Of a stretch of DNA of 64,000 nucleotides, positions 34,431 to 43,622 are shown piece after piece. Below the pieces are notes generated by a model. It was not told the origin of the DNA. It did not search any database and saw nothing but the letters and a program-made list of their open reading frames with translations. How positions within the stretch are numbered: the stretch's first letter is position 1; every line of letters starts with the position of its first letter. The position numbers and the translations under genes are program-made. Origin of the DNA: Ruegeria atlantica (GTDB lineage: Bacteria; Pseudomonadota; Alphaproteobacteria; Rhodobacterales; Rhodobacteraceae); the NCBI RefSeq assembly GCF_013032455.1, contig NZ_WQCF01000005.1, positions 186,001 to 250,000 on the forward strand, read 5' to 3'.

Positions 34431-36119
34431 TCACTCCGCTGCAATCGCCTTGGGGGCGGGTGTTTTTGGCTTGGCGCCATTTTCATATTCTTCAAGGAAG
34501 TCGAGGACTTCCTGCCGGTAAGCATAGTAATCCGGGTGCTCCAGCAGGGCTTTGCGCGTGCGCGGACGCGGCAGGTCGACCTTGGTGATCTTGCCGATCG
34601 TTGCCTGCGGTCCGTTGGTCATCATCACGACGCGATCGGCCAGAAGGATCGCCTCATCCACGTCATGGGTCACACAGATCGCGGTGACTTTAGTGCGTGA
34701 CCAGACCTCCATCAGGACTTCCTGCAATTCCCAGCGTGTGAGGCTGTCGAGCATCCCAAATGGCTCGTCCAGCAACAGCAGCTTGGGGGACAGAGCAAAG
34801 GCGCGGGCGATGCCGACGCGTTGCTTCATACCGTTCGAGAGATCCGAGGCAGATTTGTCCATCGCGTCAGCCAGGCCGACGCGTTCCAGATAGTATTCAA
34901 CAACATCCTGCCGCTCGGCCATGCTGGCCTTGGGATAGACCTTGTCGACGCCAATCGCGACGTTCTCCTTGGCGGTCAGCCATGGGAACAGGTTCGGCGA
35001 TTGGAACACTACAGCGCGCTCAGGATCGGCCCCTTCGACGTGACGGCCATCCAACTTGATCGCGCCTTTCGAGATGTCGTTCAGCCCTGCCGCCATGGTC
35101 AAAACCGTGGACTTGCCGCAGCCGGAATGGCCGATCAGCGAGATGAACTCACCCTTGTTGATCTTCAGGTCAAAATCCTCGACCACAGTCAACGGACCTT
35201 TGGGCGTCGGGTAAACCTTGTGCAGTTGCGAGAAGTCGAGGAAACGGCTCTCGATCATCCCCTTTTGCGCCTCGGCCACCGCCGTTGGAACCCCGTGTAT
35301 TGGAGTGACATCCGGAAGAATACGAGAGCCTTCGACCTTGGCCTCGATCCCAACATCCATCAGGTACTTGGTGACGTCCGCGCGCAGGCTCTTGAAGGTC
35401 TCATCGTTGTTCATTGCGCCCCGATCACGGGGGCGGGGGATCGAAACGTGGAATTCTTGCCCCAACGTGCCATCGGGGTTCAGGGCGATGATGCGATCTG
35501 CCAGAATGATCGCCTCGTCCACGTCATTGGTGATCAGAACGCAGGTTTTCTTGTCGGCTTGCCAGATATGTTCGATTTCGTCGGCCAGATTGGCGCGGGT
35601 GAGGGCGTCAAGCGCCGACAGAGGCTCGTCCAGCAATAATACCTCAGGGTTCATAGCCAGTGCGCGCGCGACGTTGACCCGTTGACGCATCCCACCAGAC
35701 AGCTCGGCTGGGCGGCGCGTGGCAGCATGGTTGAGACCTACCATTTTGACAAAATGCGCCACTTTTTCCGCTTTCTCGGCCTTGGTGTGGCCGGGAAAGA
35801 CCGTATCCACTGCCAAGCCAACGTTGCCACTAACGGTCAACCATGGCATCAGCGAATAGTTCTGGAAGATCACGCCACGCTCAGGACCCGGTCCTTTGAT
35901 CGGGGCGCCTTTGAACGTGACCTCCCCGCCGGTGGGCGTATCCAGCCCAGCCATCAAGTTGATCAGCGTGGTTTTGCCGGTACCCGAAAAGCCGAGGATC
36001 ACCAGAAACTCACCCTCTTGCACGTCAAGGTCTATGCCTTTCAACACATCCGTGCGCGCGGTGCCTTCACCAAAGGATTTCGAGGCGTTCTTGAAGCTCA
36101 GAATGCTCATCTCGATCAC
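34431..36119 (-). CDS. Nitrate ABC transporter ATPase, two ATPase domains fused
   Basis: 562 aa carrying two complete ABC domains in tandem, roughly residues 5-250 and 285-540. First: Walker A GFSGTGKTT, signature LSGGMRQRVNVARAL, Walker B VLLLDEPLSALD. Second: Walker A GHSGCGKST, signature LSNGMKQRVGIARAF, Walker B LLLLDEPFGMLD. In cyanobacteria the two are separate proteins (NrtC, NrtD); here one polypeptide can supply both sites to the permease. The second signature is L-S-N-G-M rather than L-S-G-G-Q. It overlaps the permease gene by 4 bp. Confidence 0.92.
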   Translation of the reverse strand: MIEMSILSFKNASKSFGEGTARTDVLKGIDLDVQEGEFLVILGFSGTGKTTLINLMAGLDTPTGGEVTFKGAPIKGPGPERGVIFQNYSLMPWLTVSGNVGLAVDTVFPGHTKAEKAEKVAHFVKMVGLNHAATRRPAELSGGMRQRVNVARALAMNPEVLLLDEPLSALDALTRANLADEIEHIWQADKKTCVLITNDVDEAIILADRIIALNPDGTLGQEFHVSIPRPRDRGAMNNDETFKSLRADVTKYLMDVGIEAKVEGSRILPDVTPIHGVPTAVAEAQKGMIESRFLDFSQLHKVYPTPKGPLTVVEDFDLKINKGEFISLIGHSGCGKSTVLTMAAGLNDISKGAIKLDGRHVEGADPERAVVFQSPNLFPWLTAKENVAIGVDKVYPKASMAERQDVVEYYLERVGLADAMDKSASDLSNGMKQRVGIARAFALSPKLLLLDEPFGMLDSLTRWELQEVLMEVWSRTKVTAICVTHDVDEAILLADRVVMMTNGPQATIGKITKVDLPRPRTRKALLEHPDYYAYRQEVLDFLEEYENGAKPKTPAPKAIAAE

Positions 36120-37198
36120 CGATTATTCGTGAAGGTAAACAGGGATTGCAGCGCGTACATCACCCGGTCCAGTAGGAAGCCGATGATGCCGATTGTGAAA
36201 ACCGCAACCATGATCTTGGCGAGCGAGCTGGACGAGCCGTTCTGGAACTCATCCCAGACAAACTTGCCCAGGCCGGGGTTCTGCGCCAGCATTTCAGCCG
36301 CGATCAAGACCATCCAGCCAACACCAAGCGACAGGCGCAGACCGGTAAAGATCAACGGCAGGGCCGAAGGCAGCACCAGCTTGGTGATCTTGGTATAGGT
36401 GGTCATTTTCAGGACCTTGGAGACGTTAACTAGGTCCTTGTCGATAGAGGCTACACCCAGTGAAGTGTTGATCAGCGTTGGCCACAGCGAGCACAGGGTC
36501 ACGGTGATGGCCGAGATCAGGAAGGACTTGGCAAACCACCCGTCATTGGTGACATAAACTGCCGAGACGATCATGGTAACGATCGGCAGCCATGCCAGTG
36601 GAGACACGGGTTTGAATATCTGGATCAGCGGGTTCAGCGCAGCGTTTGCTGTTGGCGACAGACCCGCCGCAATGCCAAGCGGGACGGCCACCACCGTTGC
36701 GATCAGAAACCCGAAGAACACGGTTTTGATCGAGGTCCAGATCTGCAGGTAGTAGGATGGCGCGCCCGTGTAAGCGACCTGCTTGACCTCTTCCGCGCGG
36801 CCCGCGTCGATCAGCTTTTGGTTTCGCTTCTCGACCATCGCCTCGAACTTGGCGCGCTTGGCGGCCTTGGCCTGTGCGTCTTCGTTCAGGCTGACCATCT
36901 CGCTCCAGACTTGCGCAGGTCCGGGGACCGCACCAAGTGAAGTCTGCACCTTGGGGGCCAGTGTGGCCCAGAGAAGCAGGAAGGCACAGATCGACAGCAG
37001 GGGAACGATCAACAACCGCCAAATCTCGGTCATCTGGGCGCGTGGGTTGTCGCCAGCGGCGGCCTTCAGGACTGGCGTGGCCCAGCTGAGACCCAGAACC
37101 TGGAACCATTTGTCGGCGGCATTGATGCGGGTAAAAAGGCGGGCATGACGTTCCTCTCGGGCGGCGTCTGCGTTGAATTCGGGGTCGACCGTTGTCAT
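36116..37198 (-). CDS. nrtB: Nitrate ABC transporter permease
   Basis: 360 aa. A long N-terminal cytoplasmic part and one early membrane helix (LLIVPLLSICAFLLLWATL) precede a periplasmic insert (~residues 85-150) and the BPD_transp_1 domain with about five further helices (TVFFGFLIATVVAVPLGIAAGLS, PLAWLPIVTMIVSAVYV, TNDGWFAKSFLISAITVTLCSL). The EAA-type loop is STYTKITKLVLPSALPLIF-like (MTTYTKITKLVLPSALPLIF). Works with the fused ATPase and the periplasmic NrtA. Confidence 0.92.
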   Translation of the reverse strand: MTTVDPEFNADAAREERHARLFTRINAADKWFQVLGLSWATPVLKAAAGDNPRAQMTEIWRLLIVPLLSICAFLLLWATLAPKVQTSLGAVPGPAQVWSEMVSLNEDAQAKAAKRAKFEAMVEKRNQKLIDAGRAEEVKQVAYTGAPSYYLQIWTSIKTVFFGFLIATVVAVPLGIAAGLSPTANAALNPLIQIFKPVSPLAWLPIVTMIVSAVYVTNDGWFAKSFLISAITVTLCSLWPTLINTSLGVASIDKDLVNVSKVLKMTTYTKITKLVLPSALPLIFTGLRLSLGVGWMVLIAAEMLAQNPGLGKFVWDEFQNGSSSSLAKIMVAVFTIGIIGFLLDRVMYALQSLFTFTNNR

Positions 37199-37234
37199 CT
37201 CATGTATCCTTGCGCTGGCAGGGCACTGTTGGGG

Positions 37235-37260
37235 TCACGCCCGACTGTTGTCGGGCGTGA
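37235..37260 (-). terminator. Perfect stem-loop between nrtA and nrtB
   Basis: TCACGCCCGAC (37235-37245) and GTCGGGCGTGA (37250-37260) form an 11-bp perfect stem with a 4-nt loop, 12 bp after the nrtA stop. As no U-run follows on the reverse strand, it probably protects or partly terminates the transcript so that the binding protein is made in excess over the permease and enzymes. Confidence 0.68.
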
Positions 37261-37271
37261 AGTTTGCTGGA

Positions 37272-38636
37272 TTATCCTTGAACGTCTGAACCGACGATTT
37301 TCTGATCGCCCTTCAGTCCGATGGACAGGCTTTCGAGATAGGCATTGGGTGTGCGGCCGTCGTAGGCGATACCATCAATGATATCTTCGGCCGGGGTAGG
37401 TGCTTTGTAGCCGTCGCTGTCCCAAGGGAAGTCAGCCTCATTTGCCAGCCCTTCATCCACCAGCAGGCGCGCGGCTTCCAGGTAGATCTCGGGCTTGTAG
37501 ACCGACTTGGCCACTTCGTCGTACCAGCTGTCCGGCTTCGCATCCGCGATCTGACCCCAGCGGCGCATCTGGGTCAGATACCAAATAGCGTCCGAGTAGA
37601 ACGGATAGGTTGCATTGTAGCGGAAGAACACGTTGAAATCGGGAACGTCTCGCTTGTCGCCTTTCTCATATTCAAATGTGCCGGTCATAGAGTTGGCGAT
37701 GACGTCATAATCAGCGCCCACATATTCCGGGCGGCTGAGGATTTCGACTGCCTCGGGACGGTTGGCATTGTCGTTCTCGTCCAGCCACATTGCGGCGCGG
37801 ATCAGCGCCTTGGTCACGGCCAGGGTGGTGTTTGGGTATTCCTCGGCGAATTCGGCGTTGATGCCAAAGACCTTCTCGGGGTTGTTCTTCCACAGCTCAT
37901 AATCAGTGATGACCGGAACACCAATGCCTTTGAACACGGCCTGCTGGTTCCAAGGCTCACCCACGCAATAGCCATAGATCGTACCGGCCTCGAGCGTCGC
38001 GGGCATCTGCGGCGGCGGGGTCACGGACAGGAACACGTCCGCACCAATCTGGCCGGTCACGTTGTCAGGGCTGTAGTAGCCGGGATGCAGGCCACCTGCC
38101 GCCAGCCAGTAGCGCAGTTCGTAATTATGGGTCGATACAGGGAAAACCATGCCCATGTTGAAGGGCTTGCCCTCGGATTTGTATTTCTCGACCACCGGGG
38201 CCAATGCTTCGGCGCTGATCGGGTGCTGCGGGCGGCCATCTTCCATGACCGGGATGTTCGGCTTCATCTCTTCCCAGATTTCGTTGGACACGGTGATACC
38301 GTTACCGTTCAGATCCATTGAAAACGGAGTTACGATATGCGCCTCTGTCCCATAGCCAATTGTCGCTGCCAAAGGTTGGCCAGCCAGCATGTGCGCACCG
38401 TCCAGCTGTCCGTCGATTACGCCATCCAGAAGAACCTTCCAGTTGGCCTGGGCCTCGAGCGTCACGAACAGACCTTCGTCCAGAAAATAACCCTGTTCAT
38501 AGGCGACGGCCAAAGGTGCCATATCGGTCAGTTTGATAAAGCCAAAGGTCAGTTCGTCTTTTTCAAGCTCCAGCTCGGCAATGGCCGGAGACACAAGTGC
38601 TGTCGCTGCAGCCAAGCTCAGAAGTAGCTTTTTCAT
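37272..38636 (-). CDS. nrtA: Nitrate ABC transporter substrate-binding protein
   Basis: 454 aa. Signal peptide [20 protein letters not shown], no lipobox Cys, so a soluble periplasmic protein. NrtA/NasF-type features: [83 protein letters not shown], and the C-terminal [30 protein letters not shown] precedes the ATG, which follows the attenuator leader. First structural gene of the nas operon. Confidence 0.95.
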   Translation of the reverse strand: MKKLLLSLAAATALVSPAIAELELEKDELTFGFIKLTDMAPLAVAYEQGYFLDEGLFVTLEAQANWKVLLDGVIDGQLDGAHMLAGQPLAATIGYGTEAHIVTPFSMDLNGNGITVSNEIWEEMKPNIPVMEDGRPQHPISAEALAPVVEKYKSEGKPFNMGMVFPVSTHNYELRYWLAAGGLHPGYYSPDNVTGQIGADVFLSVTPPPQMPATLEAGTIYGYCVGEPWNQQAVFKGIGVPVITDYELWKNNPEKVFGINAEFAEEYPNTTLAVTKALIRAAMWLDENDNANRPEAVEILSRPEYVGADYDVIANSMTGTFEYEKGDKRDVPDFNVFFRYNATYPFYSDAIWYLTQMRRWGQIADAKPDSWYDEVAKSVYKPEIYLEAARLLVDEGLANEADFPWDSDGYKAPTPAEDIIDGIAYDGRTPNAYLESLSIGLKGDQKIVGSDVQG

Positions 38637-38906
38637 TTCGATCCCTTTCGGTTCAGCCCAACCCCTTGGGCAAACAAAAAAGCCGCCGACACAAACCGCC
38701 GGGAGGAGATGGCGGTTGGTCGAGCGGCTTTGCTCTTGTGAGTTGCCCTAGATTTTGGGCGAATTCTGTCGGTGAGCGTCGTTGCCTTCCGATGGGCTCA
38801 TTAAGACAGTCACGCATCGAGGCGTCATCAGTTTTCGCGAGTTCAGCGCGGAAAATTCTGCGATGCAGCGCAAATCAATGCTGCAGTGCAAAAAAAATGT
38901 GCAGAC
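38637..38906 (-). ncRNA. nas operon leader RNA (NasT antitermination target, predicted)
   Basis: 270 bp between nasS and nrtA, read leftward. It contains several short possible hairpins, for example ACGC-CTCGAT-GCGT and GCCC-AAAATCTA-GGGC, upstream of the terminator at 38732-38674. ANTAR proteins such as NasT bind two adjacent small hairpins with six-base loops, which prevents termination. I could not assign the two hairpins with certainty, but position, the terminator and the nasST genes upstream make a leader mechanism very likely. Confidence 0.6.
38674..38732 (-). terminator. Intrinsic terminator/attenuator upstream of nrtA
   Basis: On the reverse strand, AAGCCGC (38730-38724) pairs with GCGGCTT (38686-38680). 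Inside it AACCGCC (38717-38711) pairs with GGCGGTT (38700-38694) around a 10-nt loop. TTTTTGTTTG follows at once (38679 down). A two-tier GC stem plus U-run placed ~40 nt before a start codon is the standard layout of a transcription attenuator. Confidence 0.85.
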
Positions 38907-40076
38907 TTATCCGACCGGCTCGAAAATGCGCCGGTCGAAAAACACGTTTCGTGGTAGAATCAGACTGCCATTGGTCGAAGCGACAGCGGTTGACTCGGGC
39001 AACGCACCTTCCAGTTTCTCTGATGCACCCGGTGTTTCGACCCCCAAACTGTGCAACTCACGACGATACAGATCGCTACGAAATACCTTTGCTGCCTGAC
39101 GCTCTGCAGTACTAGCGTCCAGTCCGTTTCGAATCGCGAGTTGATGCGCAACCCATTTCGCCTGACTACGCCAGGGGAAAGTGGCGGCACCATCGAAGAA
39201 CTCTACAAACCCTTCCACCTGACGCTGCTCTCCGCTCGGTAAAATCGTAAATTCTCCGGTAAGAGCTCTATCGATCAACTCGGGTGAGACATTCAGGTAA
39301 GCCTTGCGCGATAGCATCTCAGACGCGGTAGTCCGACTTTCTGGGTTGGAAAGCCAACGCGCCGCATGCCAAACGGCCCGCATGAGACTGCCCAATAGGC
39401 GGGGTTCGCTTTCGGCCCAATCGTTTCTAACCGCCAAAACTTTTTCCGGTGCGCAAGTCCAAATCGCATGACCCGGCAGTAGCAAAGCCCCAACATTGTC
39501 ATCAACGGCGAAAGACCCCCAAGGCTCTCCTACGCAAAACGCATCGATTTCTCCGCTCGCAAGGGCCTGAGCCATCAAAGGCGGTGGGACTGTCCGAATT
39601 TCAACTTTTTTCGAGGCAAGCTCGGTTCCTGCAACCCAATAACGGACCAATTCAACATGCATGGAAAATGGGAAAGGTACCCCGAAGACAAGTATATTAT
39701 CGGCAGCTTTGGCTAAGACTGCTGCCGCTAATTCGGCATTCATGAAATCGAAGTCATACCCCAGATCGGCTAGCCGTCTCGCCAATTTAGTACCAACGCC
39801 AATCACGTTGCCATTCAGGGACAGGACGGAAACGGCGGACAGCGGAGTCGAGATGCCACCCAAACCCAATGCCATCGCCACAGGGATCGCGGAAAGCAAA
39901 TGCGCCGCATCGACGTGGCCAAAGGCTAGCATATCGCGCAGTGATGACCACGAGGGAGCCGGCTGCAGGTCTAATGAGATGCCTTCAGCATGATCAAACC
40001 CCATCTCACGCGCCACGATCAATGGCGCTGCATCGACCAAAGGCATATAGGCTACGGGCAAAGTTATTGTTCTCAC
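38907..40076 (-). CDS. nasS: Nitrate sensor NasS
   Basis: 389 aa, NrtA-like binding fold but no signal peptide (MRTITLPVAYMPLVDAAPLIVAREMGF), so cytoplasmic. Shared features: FGHVDAAHLLSAIPVAMALGLGG, PPPLMAQALASGEIDAFCVGEPWGSF. In the known system NasS holds NasT inactive until nitrate or nitrite binds. Its start overlaps nasT by 4 bp, which supports a fixed stoichiometry. The upstream position relative to the attenuator and nrtA fits the alphaproteobacterial nasTS arrangement. Confidence 0.93.
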   Translation of the reverse strand: MRTITLPVAYMPLVDAAPLIVAREMGFDHAEGISLDLQPAPSWSSLRDMLAFGHVDAAHLLSAIPVAMALGLGGISTPLSAVSVLSLNGNVIGVGTKLARRLADLGYDFDFMNAELAAAVLAKAADNILVFGVPFPFSMHVELVRYWVAGTELASKKVEIRTVPPPLMAQALASGEIDAFCVGEPWGSFAVDDNVGALLLPGHAIWTCAPEKVLAVRNDWAESEPRLLGSLMRAVWHAARWLSNPESRTTASEMLSRKAYLNVSPELIDRALTGEFTILPSGEQRQVEGFVEFFDGAATFPWRSQAKWVAHQLAIRNGLDASTAERQAAKVFRSDLYRRELHSLGVETPGASEKLEGALPESTAVASTNGSLILPRNVFFDRRIFEPVG

Positions 40077-40657
40077 GACAGCAACCCAGACGCGGTTACT
40101 AAGGCTTCGGCGACATCGGCTACGCGCCGGTTCTGGTTCATCGCGGTTTTGCGCAGCAGGGCATAGGCTTCATCCTCCTGGAGACCCTTTGCCCTCATGA
40201 TCAATCCCTTGGCTCGATCGATCAACTTACGCTCTTCAAGTGCGCGTCGCGTTTCCTCCAATTCCACGCGCATCTGACGCAGCACCTGAAACCGTGCGAT
40301 AGCGATATCCATGACGGGTTTAATTCGATCGGCTTGAAGGCCATCTACAACATATGCGGACATGCCAGCTTCAACTGCCGCCTTCGCCAATCCACCTGCC
40401 GCTCCGGACACAAACATTGCCACGGGGCGTTCCATTGGACCCGAAGCAACGGTCAACTCTTCCAGCATATCGCGTGATGGATTGTCTATATCGATCAGAA
40501 CAATGTCCGGGCTATGCGTCGCAATTTGACGTGCCAGCCCTGAAACATTACCGATTACAAAGACATCTACATCCCCGGACTCTTTTAAGGCATCCACAAT
40601 TGCGAATGCGCGTTCTTGGTTCTGCTCGACTACAACGACTGTAAGGTGTTGTTTCAT
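40073..40657 (-). CDS. nasT: ANTAR-domain antiterminator NasT
   Basis: 194 aa from the ATG at 40657 (MKQHLTVVVVEQNQERAF); a longer frame adds 17 unlikely residues. Receiver-like N-terminal domain (residues ~1-120; IVLIDIDNPS holds the Asp region) and a C-terminal ANTAR RNA-binding domain with the coiled coil LRQMRVELEETRRALEERKLIDRAKGLIM and the A-x3-L-R-x3-M-x2-N core (AYALLRKTAMNQNRRVADVAEALV). Binds the nas leader and blocks the attenuator when nitrate frees it from NasS. Confidence 0.94.
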   Translation of the reverse strand: MKQHLTVVVVEQNQERAFAIVDALKESGDVDVFVIGNVSGLARQIATHSPDIVLIDIDNPSRDMLEELTVASGPMERPVAMFVSGAAGGLAKAAVEAGMSAYVVDGLQADRIKPVMDIAIARFQVLRQMRVELEETRRALEERKLIDRAKGLIMRAKGLQEDEAYALLRKTAMNQNRRVADVAEALVTASGLLS

Positions 40658-41309
40658 GGAGACCCAATTGAACTGAAGCTTTTTTGACCACAATTCGAAA
40701 GCTACCAAAGTCTTTGGCAGACAGTTTGTTCGCCCAATATATCAGCGTTTTTAAACGTATGGTGGAGTGACTGCACAATTTTTCTGCGTGCCATTAAGTC
40801 AAATCCCCTTGAGCGCCGTCTTCGTGTATTGAGCCTAGACTATTGCTCTTATCGCAGGCCTTTACATCAAGCGGCGTACGTTCACTACCATTCGCATTGA
40901 TGAGGCAGAATGTCGTTTCGCGTGATGTGCCTGCAGACGTTGCAGAGTTGAGCTACACAAGCCCTGGATTTGGTCAATTTTGTAAGTTAGCTCCGGCAAC
41001 TCGACTTAAATATTCCCGCAATCGCGGCAAATGAGCGCTTTCCACCCCTCTGTGCAAAAGTCGCACTGTTTTGCCGCCTCCATATACAAGAAGATGACGT
41101 TCGCTGCATAATGTGGCTGTGTAATGCTCAACCTAGTAGTTCACCCAAAAAACTGTAGAGCGCCCACCAACCTTAGACCGCTTTAATGCGTCCAGATTTC
41201 CATTGAAAGCAAATCTCTGGACGCGGTTACCGGTGAGGTACCGCTAATCTTCCAGAATGCAATACAACTGATACCCAGATCAACACGCGCAGAGCTTTGT
41301 TCGAACTAC
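40658..41309. other. Intergenic stretch without a recognisable gene
   Basis: About 650 bp upstream of nasT. The part next to nasT should hold its promoter but no sigma-54 (GG-N10-GC) or clear -35/-10 pair stands out. Open frames such as 40843-41034 (+) have no recognised motif. The right half leads into the transposon remnant at 41310 and is probably transposon-derived or decayed. Confidence 0.45.
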
Positions 41310-41830
41310 GTGCGCAGAACATGTTCCTGCCACGCGCTAAGCTGCGACCTTAATCGCAGAAGGAACCAAATTGTGGAGCGCCCCTTAGAAGGTGACCAAA
41401 TAGATTACACCTTGGCTGACATCATTCTTGTCGATCAATTCGAACGTAGACCTTTGGGGCGACCTTGGTTGACTCTCGCAATCGATTTCGCGACCCGCGT
41501 TGTTCTGGGCGTACATGTGATTTTTGACACGCCGTCCGCCTTGTCCATCGGTTTGTGTCAGCACCATTGCGTGCGAACGAAGTCGATCCGCGCGCCAGAG
41601 ATACTGGATGAGTTGTATTGGCCCGCTGCTGGGATTCCGCAAACTGTTCATGTTGGCAACGGGCGGGGTTTCCGCAGCGACGCCTTCCAGTCGGCCTGCG
41701 CAGATTGGGGAATTTCAGTCGGGTACAGGCCACCGGATCGGGCGCATTATGGCCGCCATATCGAATGTCTTATAAGGTCAATCATGGGCGCAGTTCATGT
41801 GCTTCCGGGAACAACGCAATCATCCCCCAA
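41310..41830 (+). pseudogene. TniA/TnsB-type transposase remnant
   Basis: Translation matches the integrase core of Tn402/Tn7-like TniA: DQIDYTLADIILVDQFERRPLGRPWLTLAIDFATRVVLG, VFDTPSALSIGLCQHHCV, then GYRPPDRAHYGRHIECLI and GAVHVLPGTT. The N-terminal ~180 residues and the whole C-terminal domain of a ~550-residue TniA are missing. The middle catalytic Asp of the D-D-E triad is Gly (HVGNGRGFRS in place of HVDNGxxF). At 41830 the similarity jumps directly to TniB, so there has been an internal deletion. Confidence 0.78.
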
Positions 41831-41835
41831 GGACA

Positions 41836-42075
41836 GGGGGGATGCGGGGTCTCATGGTTTACGGCAGTTCAGGGATAGGAAAGACCAAGATCGCGAAGCG
41901 TATAGAAAGCCTGTACTCAACCCAATACGTGGCAGATATCGGCTTCGCCCGAACACCGATTATATTATTGCAGGCGTCTCCAGCGCCCGATGAGAGGCTT
42001 TTTTATCAGCACATTCTGGTGTCGATCGGCGCGCCTAACCAACTGCTCTTGCCCCCCGCTATCATCCTGGATTAA
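41836..42075 (+). pseudogene. TniB-type transposition ATPase remnant
   Basis: GMRGLMVYGSSGIGKTKIAKRI is the Walker A region of TniB (GSSGIGKT), followed by RTPIILLQASPAPDERLFYQHILVSIGAPNQ. The upstream ~60 residues and everything after the first third of the AAA domain are lost; a stop falls at 42075. Lies one frame away from the TniA remnant, consistent with the usual tniA-tniB order. Confidence 0.75.
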
Positions 42076-42096
42076 CACAGTGAATCCCTCGACGCT

Positions 42097-42112
42097 TTCG
42101 TGCAATAAAGCC
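42097..42112 (-). repeat. IS5-type terminal inverted repeat, outward half
   Basis: Read on the reverse strand, GGCTTTATTGCACGAA matches the IS5-family end GGCTTTGTTGCACAAA found at 49741-49756 on the plus strand (14 of 16 identical). The two face away from each other across the glycan island. Confidence 0.5.
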
Positions 42113-42166
42113 CTTCCCCGCTATAATAATACCAATTGTTTACGCGATTAACTGTCGAAGTTGAGT

Positions 42167-42433
42167 TTACCGCGCCGCGTCAAGGTCGAGAAGCCCCGGC
42201 ACCACAAGGTCTATGCCCTTGAGCTTGATAGCCGATCGCACGAAGCTCTGAGTTTGCCTGAGCGCAAGTCGAAACACGACCCGCAGCGTGAGGCAGATCT
42301 CGATTGCCAAATCAGAGTACCGCGACTGACCACCGCGTGTTTTTCGGCTTGGTGACGCCCAGTTCTGCGCTAGGTCATCAGAAACCCAGATTGTCATGTC
42401 ACCTCGACGAGCATCATTGAATTTATTTGGCAA
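42167..42433 (-). pseudogene. IS5-family transposase, N-terminal fragment
   Basis: MPNKFNDARR then GDMTIWVSDDLAQNWASP, TRGGQSRYSDLAIEICLTL and LRQTQSFVRSAIKLKGIDLVVP are characteristic of the N-terminal part of IS5-family transposases. About 24 residues normally between NDARR and GDMTIW are missing, and the frame is lost near 42185 before the catalytic core. A C-terminal IS5 fragment on the same strand lies across the island at 49790-49960. Confidence 0.75.
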
Positions 42434-42465
42434 CTACCGGCGCTCATGTCAGAAGAGATGCCTAA

Positions 42466-42696
42466 AATACCGCGACACATCGGTTTATTCAACAAGGCTG
42501 GGATTTACCTTATTACAACCTAATTCGGTGCACTAAAGAGTCCACCTTGCAACAATTCACTGTCGGCCAAGTCGCCGCTGTACCAAAACTCCATTCCGAT
42601 GGGATTATTGCGTCAGATGTTTATCGGGGCAAGTTTAACGGAAAAAGGTTCCGGATTCAGCATGTTGAACATCAACGAGCCCTGCGCCAAAATTAA
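42466..42696 (+). pseudogene. Unrecognised coding-like fragment
   Basis: An open frame of 76 codons without a good start, ending GKFNGKRFRIQHVEHQRALR-QN and a stop at 42694-42696. The composition (RCTKESTLQQFTVGQVAAVP) looks protein-like, but I do not recognise a family. It sits between the IS5 fragment and the first island gene (convergent, stop at 42710), so it may be the tail of a gene cut when the island entered. It could also be chance. Confidence 0.3.
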
Positions 42697-42709
42697 CGGC
42701 AGAAACTGT

Positions 42710-43612
42710 TCAACTTGTTTTGGAAAGAGCATGCCTTAAGCCCACACGCTCAATGCAATCTAGCGAACCGGCCTTGCTCAGGTTGTAGAGTTTGATGCCT
42801 CGCTCTTGCAAGATCTTGTTTGCTCGCTCAAAGCCCAAATACATTTTTTCGGCATTTTTCTTGCTCCTCGACTCAGAGTCGCTAATTTCTCTTCGGTTTG
42901 AAGCATAAAAATGCGGGTTCTTACCGCCAAAACTAAGATCAACGCCCGCGATATTTATCGATGTAAAACCCATGTATACGGCAATCTGAATTGCTACATG
43001 CATAACCGTATGAGAGGAAAAAACAGGTTGGGTCAGGTCGAACTGAAAGGCACCCTCATGCATCTTCGGTTGCTTGTACGAATCGAATATAAAGGCTTCC
43101 TTTAGATGCACCGGATTGGTGATGTTAGCTGTTGAGTTGATGAAAGTATGATCGATCCTTGATATGTCAATTTCATGATTATAGTCGCGGTAGAAAACCG
43201 GATCAGCCACGACATAGCCACAGATATTGTCCAACTGATTACCTAGTAGGTTGAGACCACCATTCACAGTGATAACCTTCTCTCCCCTGAGAGCGGCGAA
43301 ATCCAACTTCGATAGCGAAGGTGCAGTACCCAAAAGAAAGCATCTTTGACCAGAAAACTTACCTTCAATCTCTTTGAATTTGTCGGGCGTCGATTTAATC
43401 ATTCTCGGCGCTATTTCAGGAATCTTCCGATTCAGGTCGCTCTGTAATTTCTTGAGATTTTTTTCAATGTCGTCCAGTTTCGAGAGTTTAGCCTCAATGC
43501 TATTAAGAAGTCGTACATCCGCCCCAGGTAAATAGGTACTTGTTCGACCTTTCCCAAATAGGAGCCTAGCCAGTTTCGTGGAACTCGTATTTCTGCCTTG
43601 CTTCTCGCCCAT
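42710..43612 (-). CDS. MptE-like/DUF115-type protein of a surface-glycan island
   Basis: 300 aa. A coiled-coil-like stretch (residues ~35-65, LLNSIEAKLSKLDDIEKNLKKLQ) precedes a Rossmann-like domain: GTAPSLSKLDFAALRGEKVITVNGG, YVVADPVFY, HVAIQIAVYMGFTSINIAGVDLSFGG. This is the pattern of DUF115/MptE-like proteins often found in glycan-modification loci, where some act as glycosyltransferases. 10 bp after the pyruvyl transferase gene, same strand. AT-richer than the flanking metabolic genes, consistent with transfer. Exact activity unknown. Confidence 0.7.
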   Translation of the reverse strand: MGEKQGRNTSSTKLARLLFGKGRTSTYLPGADVRLLNSIEAKLSKLDDIEKNLKKLQSDLNRKIPEIAPRMIKSTPDKFKEIEGKFSGQRCFLLGTAPSLSKLDFAALRGEKVITVNGGLNLLGNQLDNICGYVVADPVFYRDYNHEIDISRIDHTFINSTANITNPVHLKEAFIFDSYKQPKMHEGAFQFDLTQPVFSSHTVMHVAIQIAVYMGFTSINIAGVDLSFGGKNPHFYASNRREISDSESRSKKNAEKMYLGFERANKILQERGIKLYNLSKAGSLDCIERVGLRHALSKTS

Positions 43613-43622
43613 CGCTTATCCC

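Noticed and set aside
31928-35639. Plus-strand open frames of 304 and 272 codons
   Set aside because: Antisense to nirB/nirD and to the fused ATPase gene, both certain.
40843-41034. 63-codon plus-strand open frame upstream of nasT
   Set aside because: No start signal or recognisable features; in a region leading into decayed transposon sequence.
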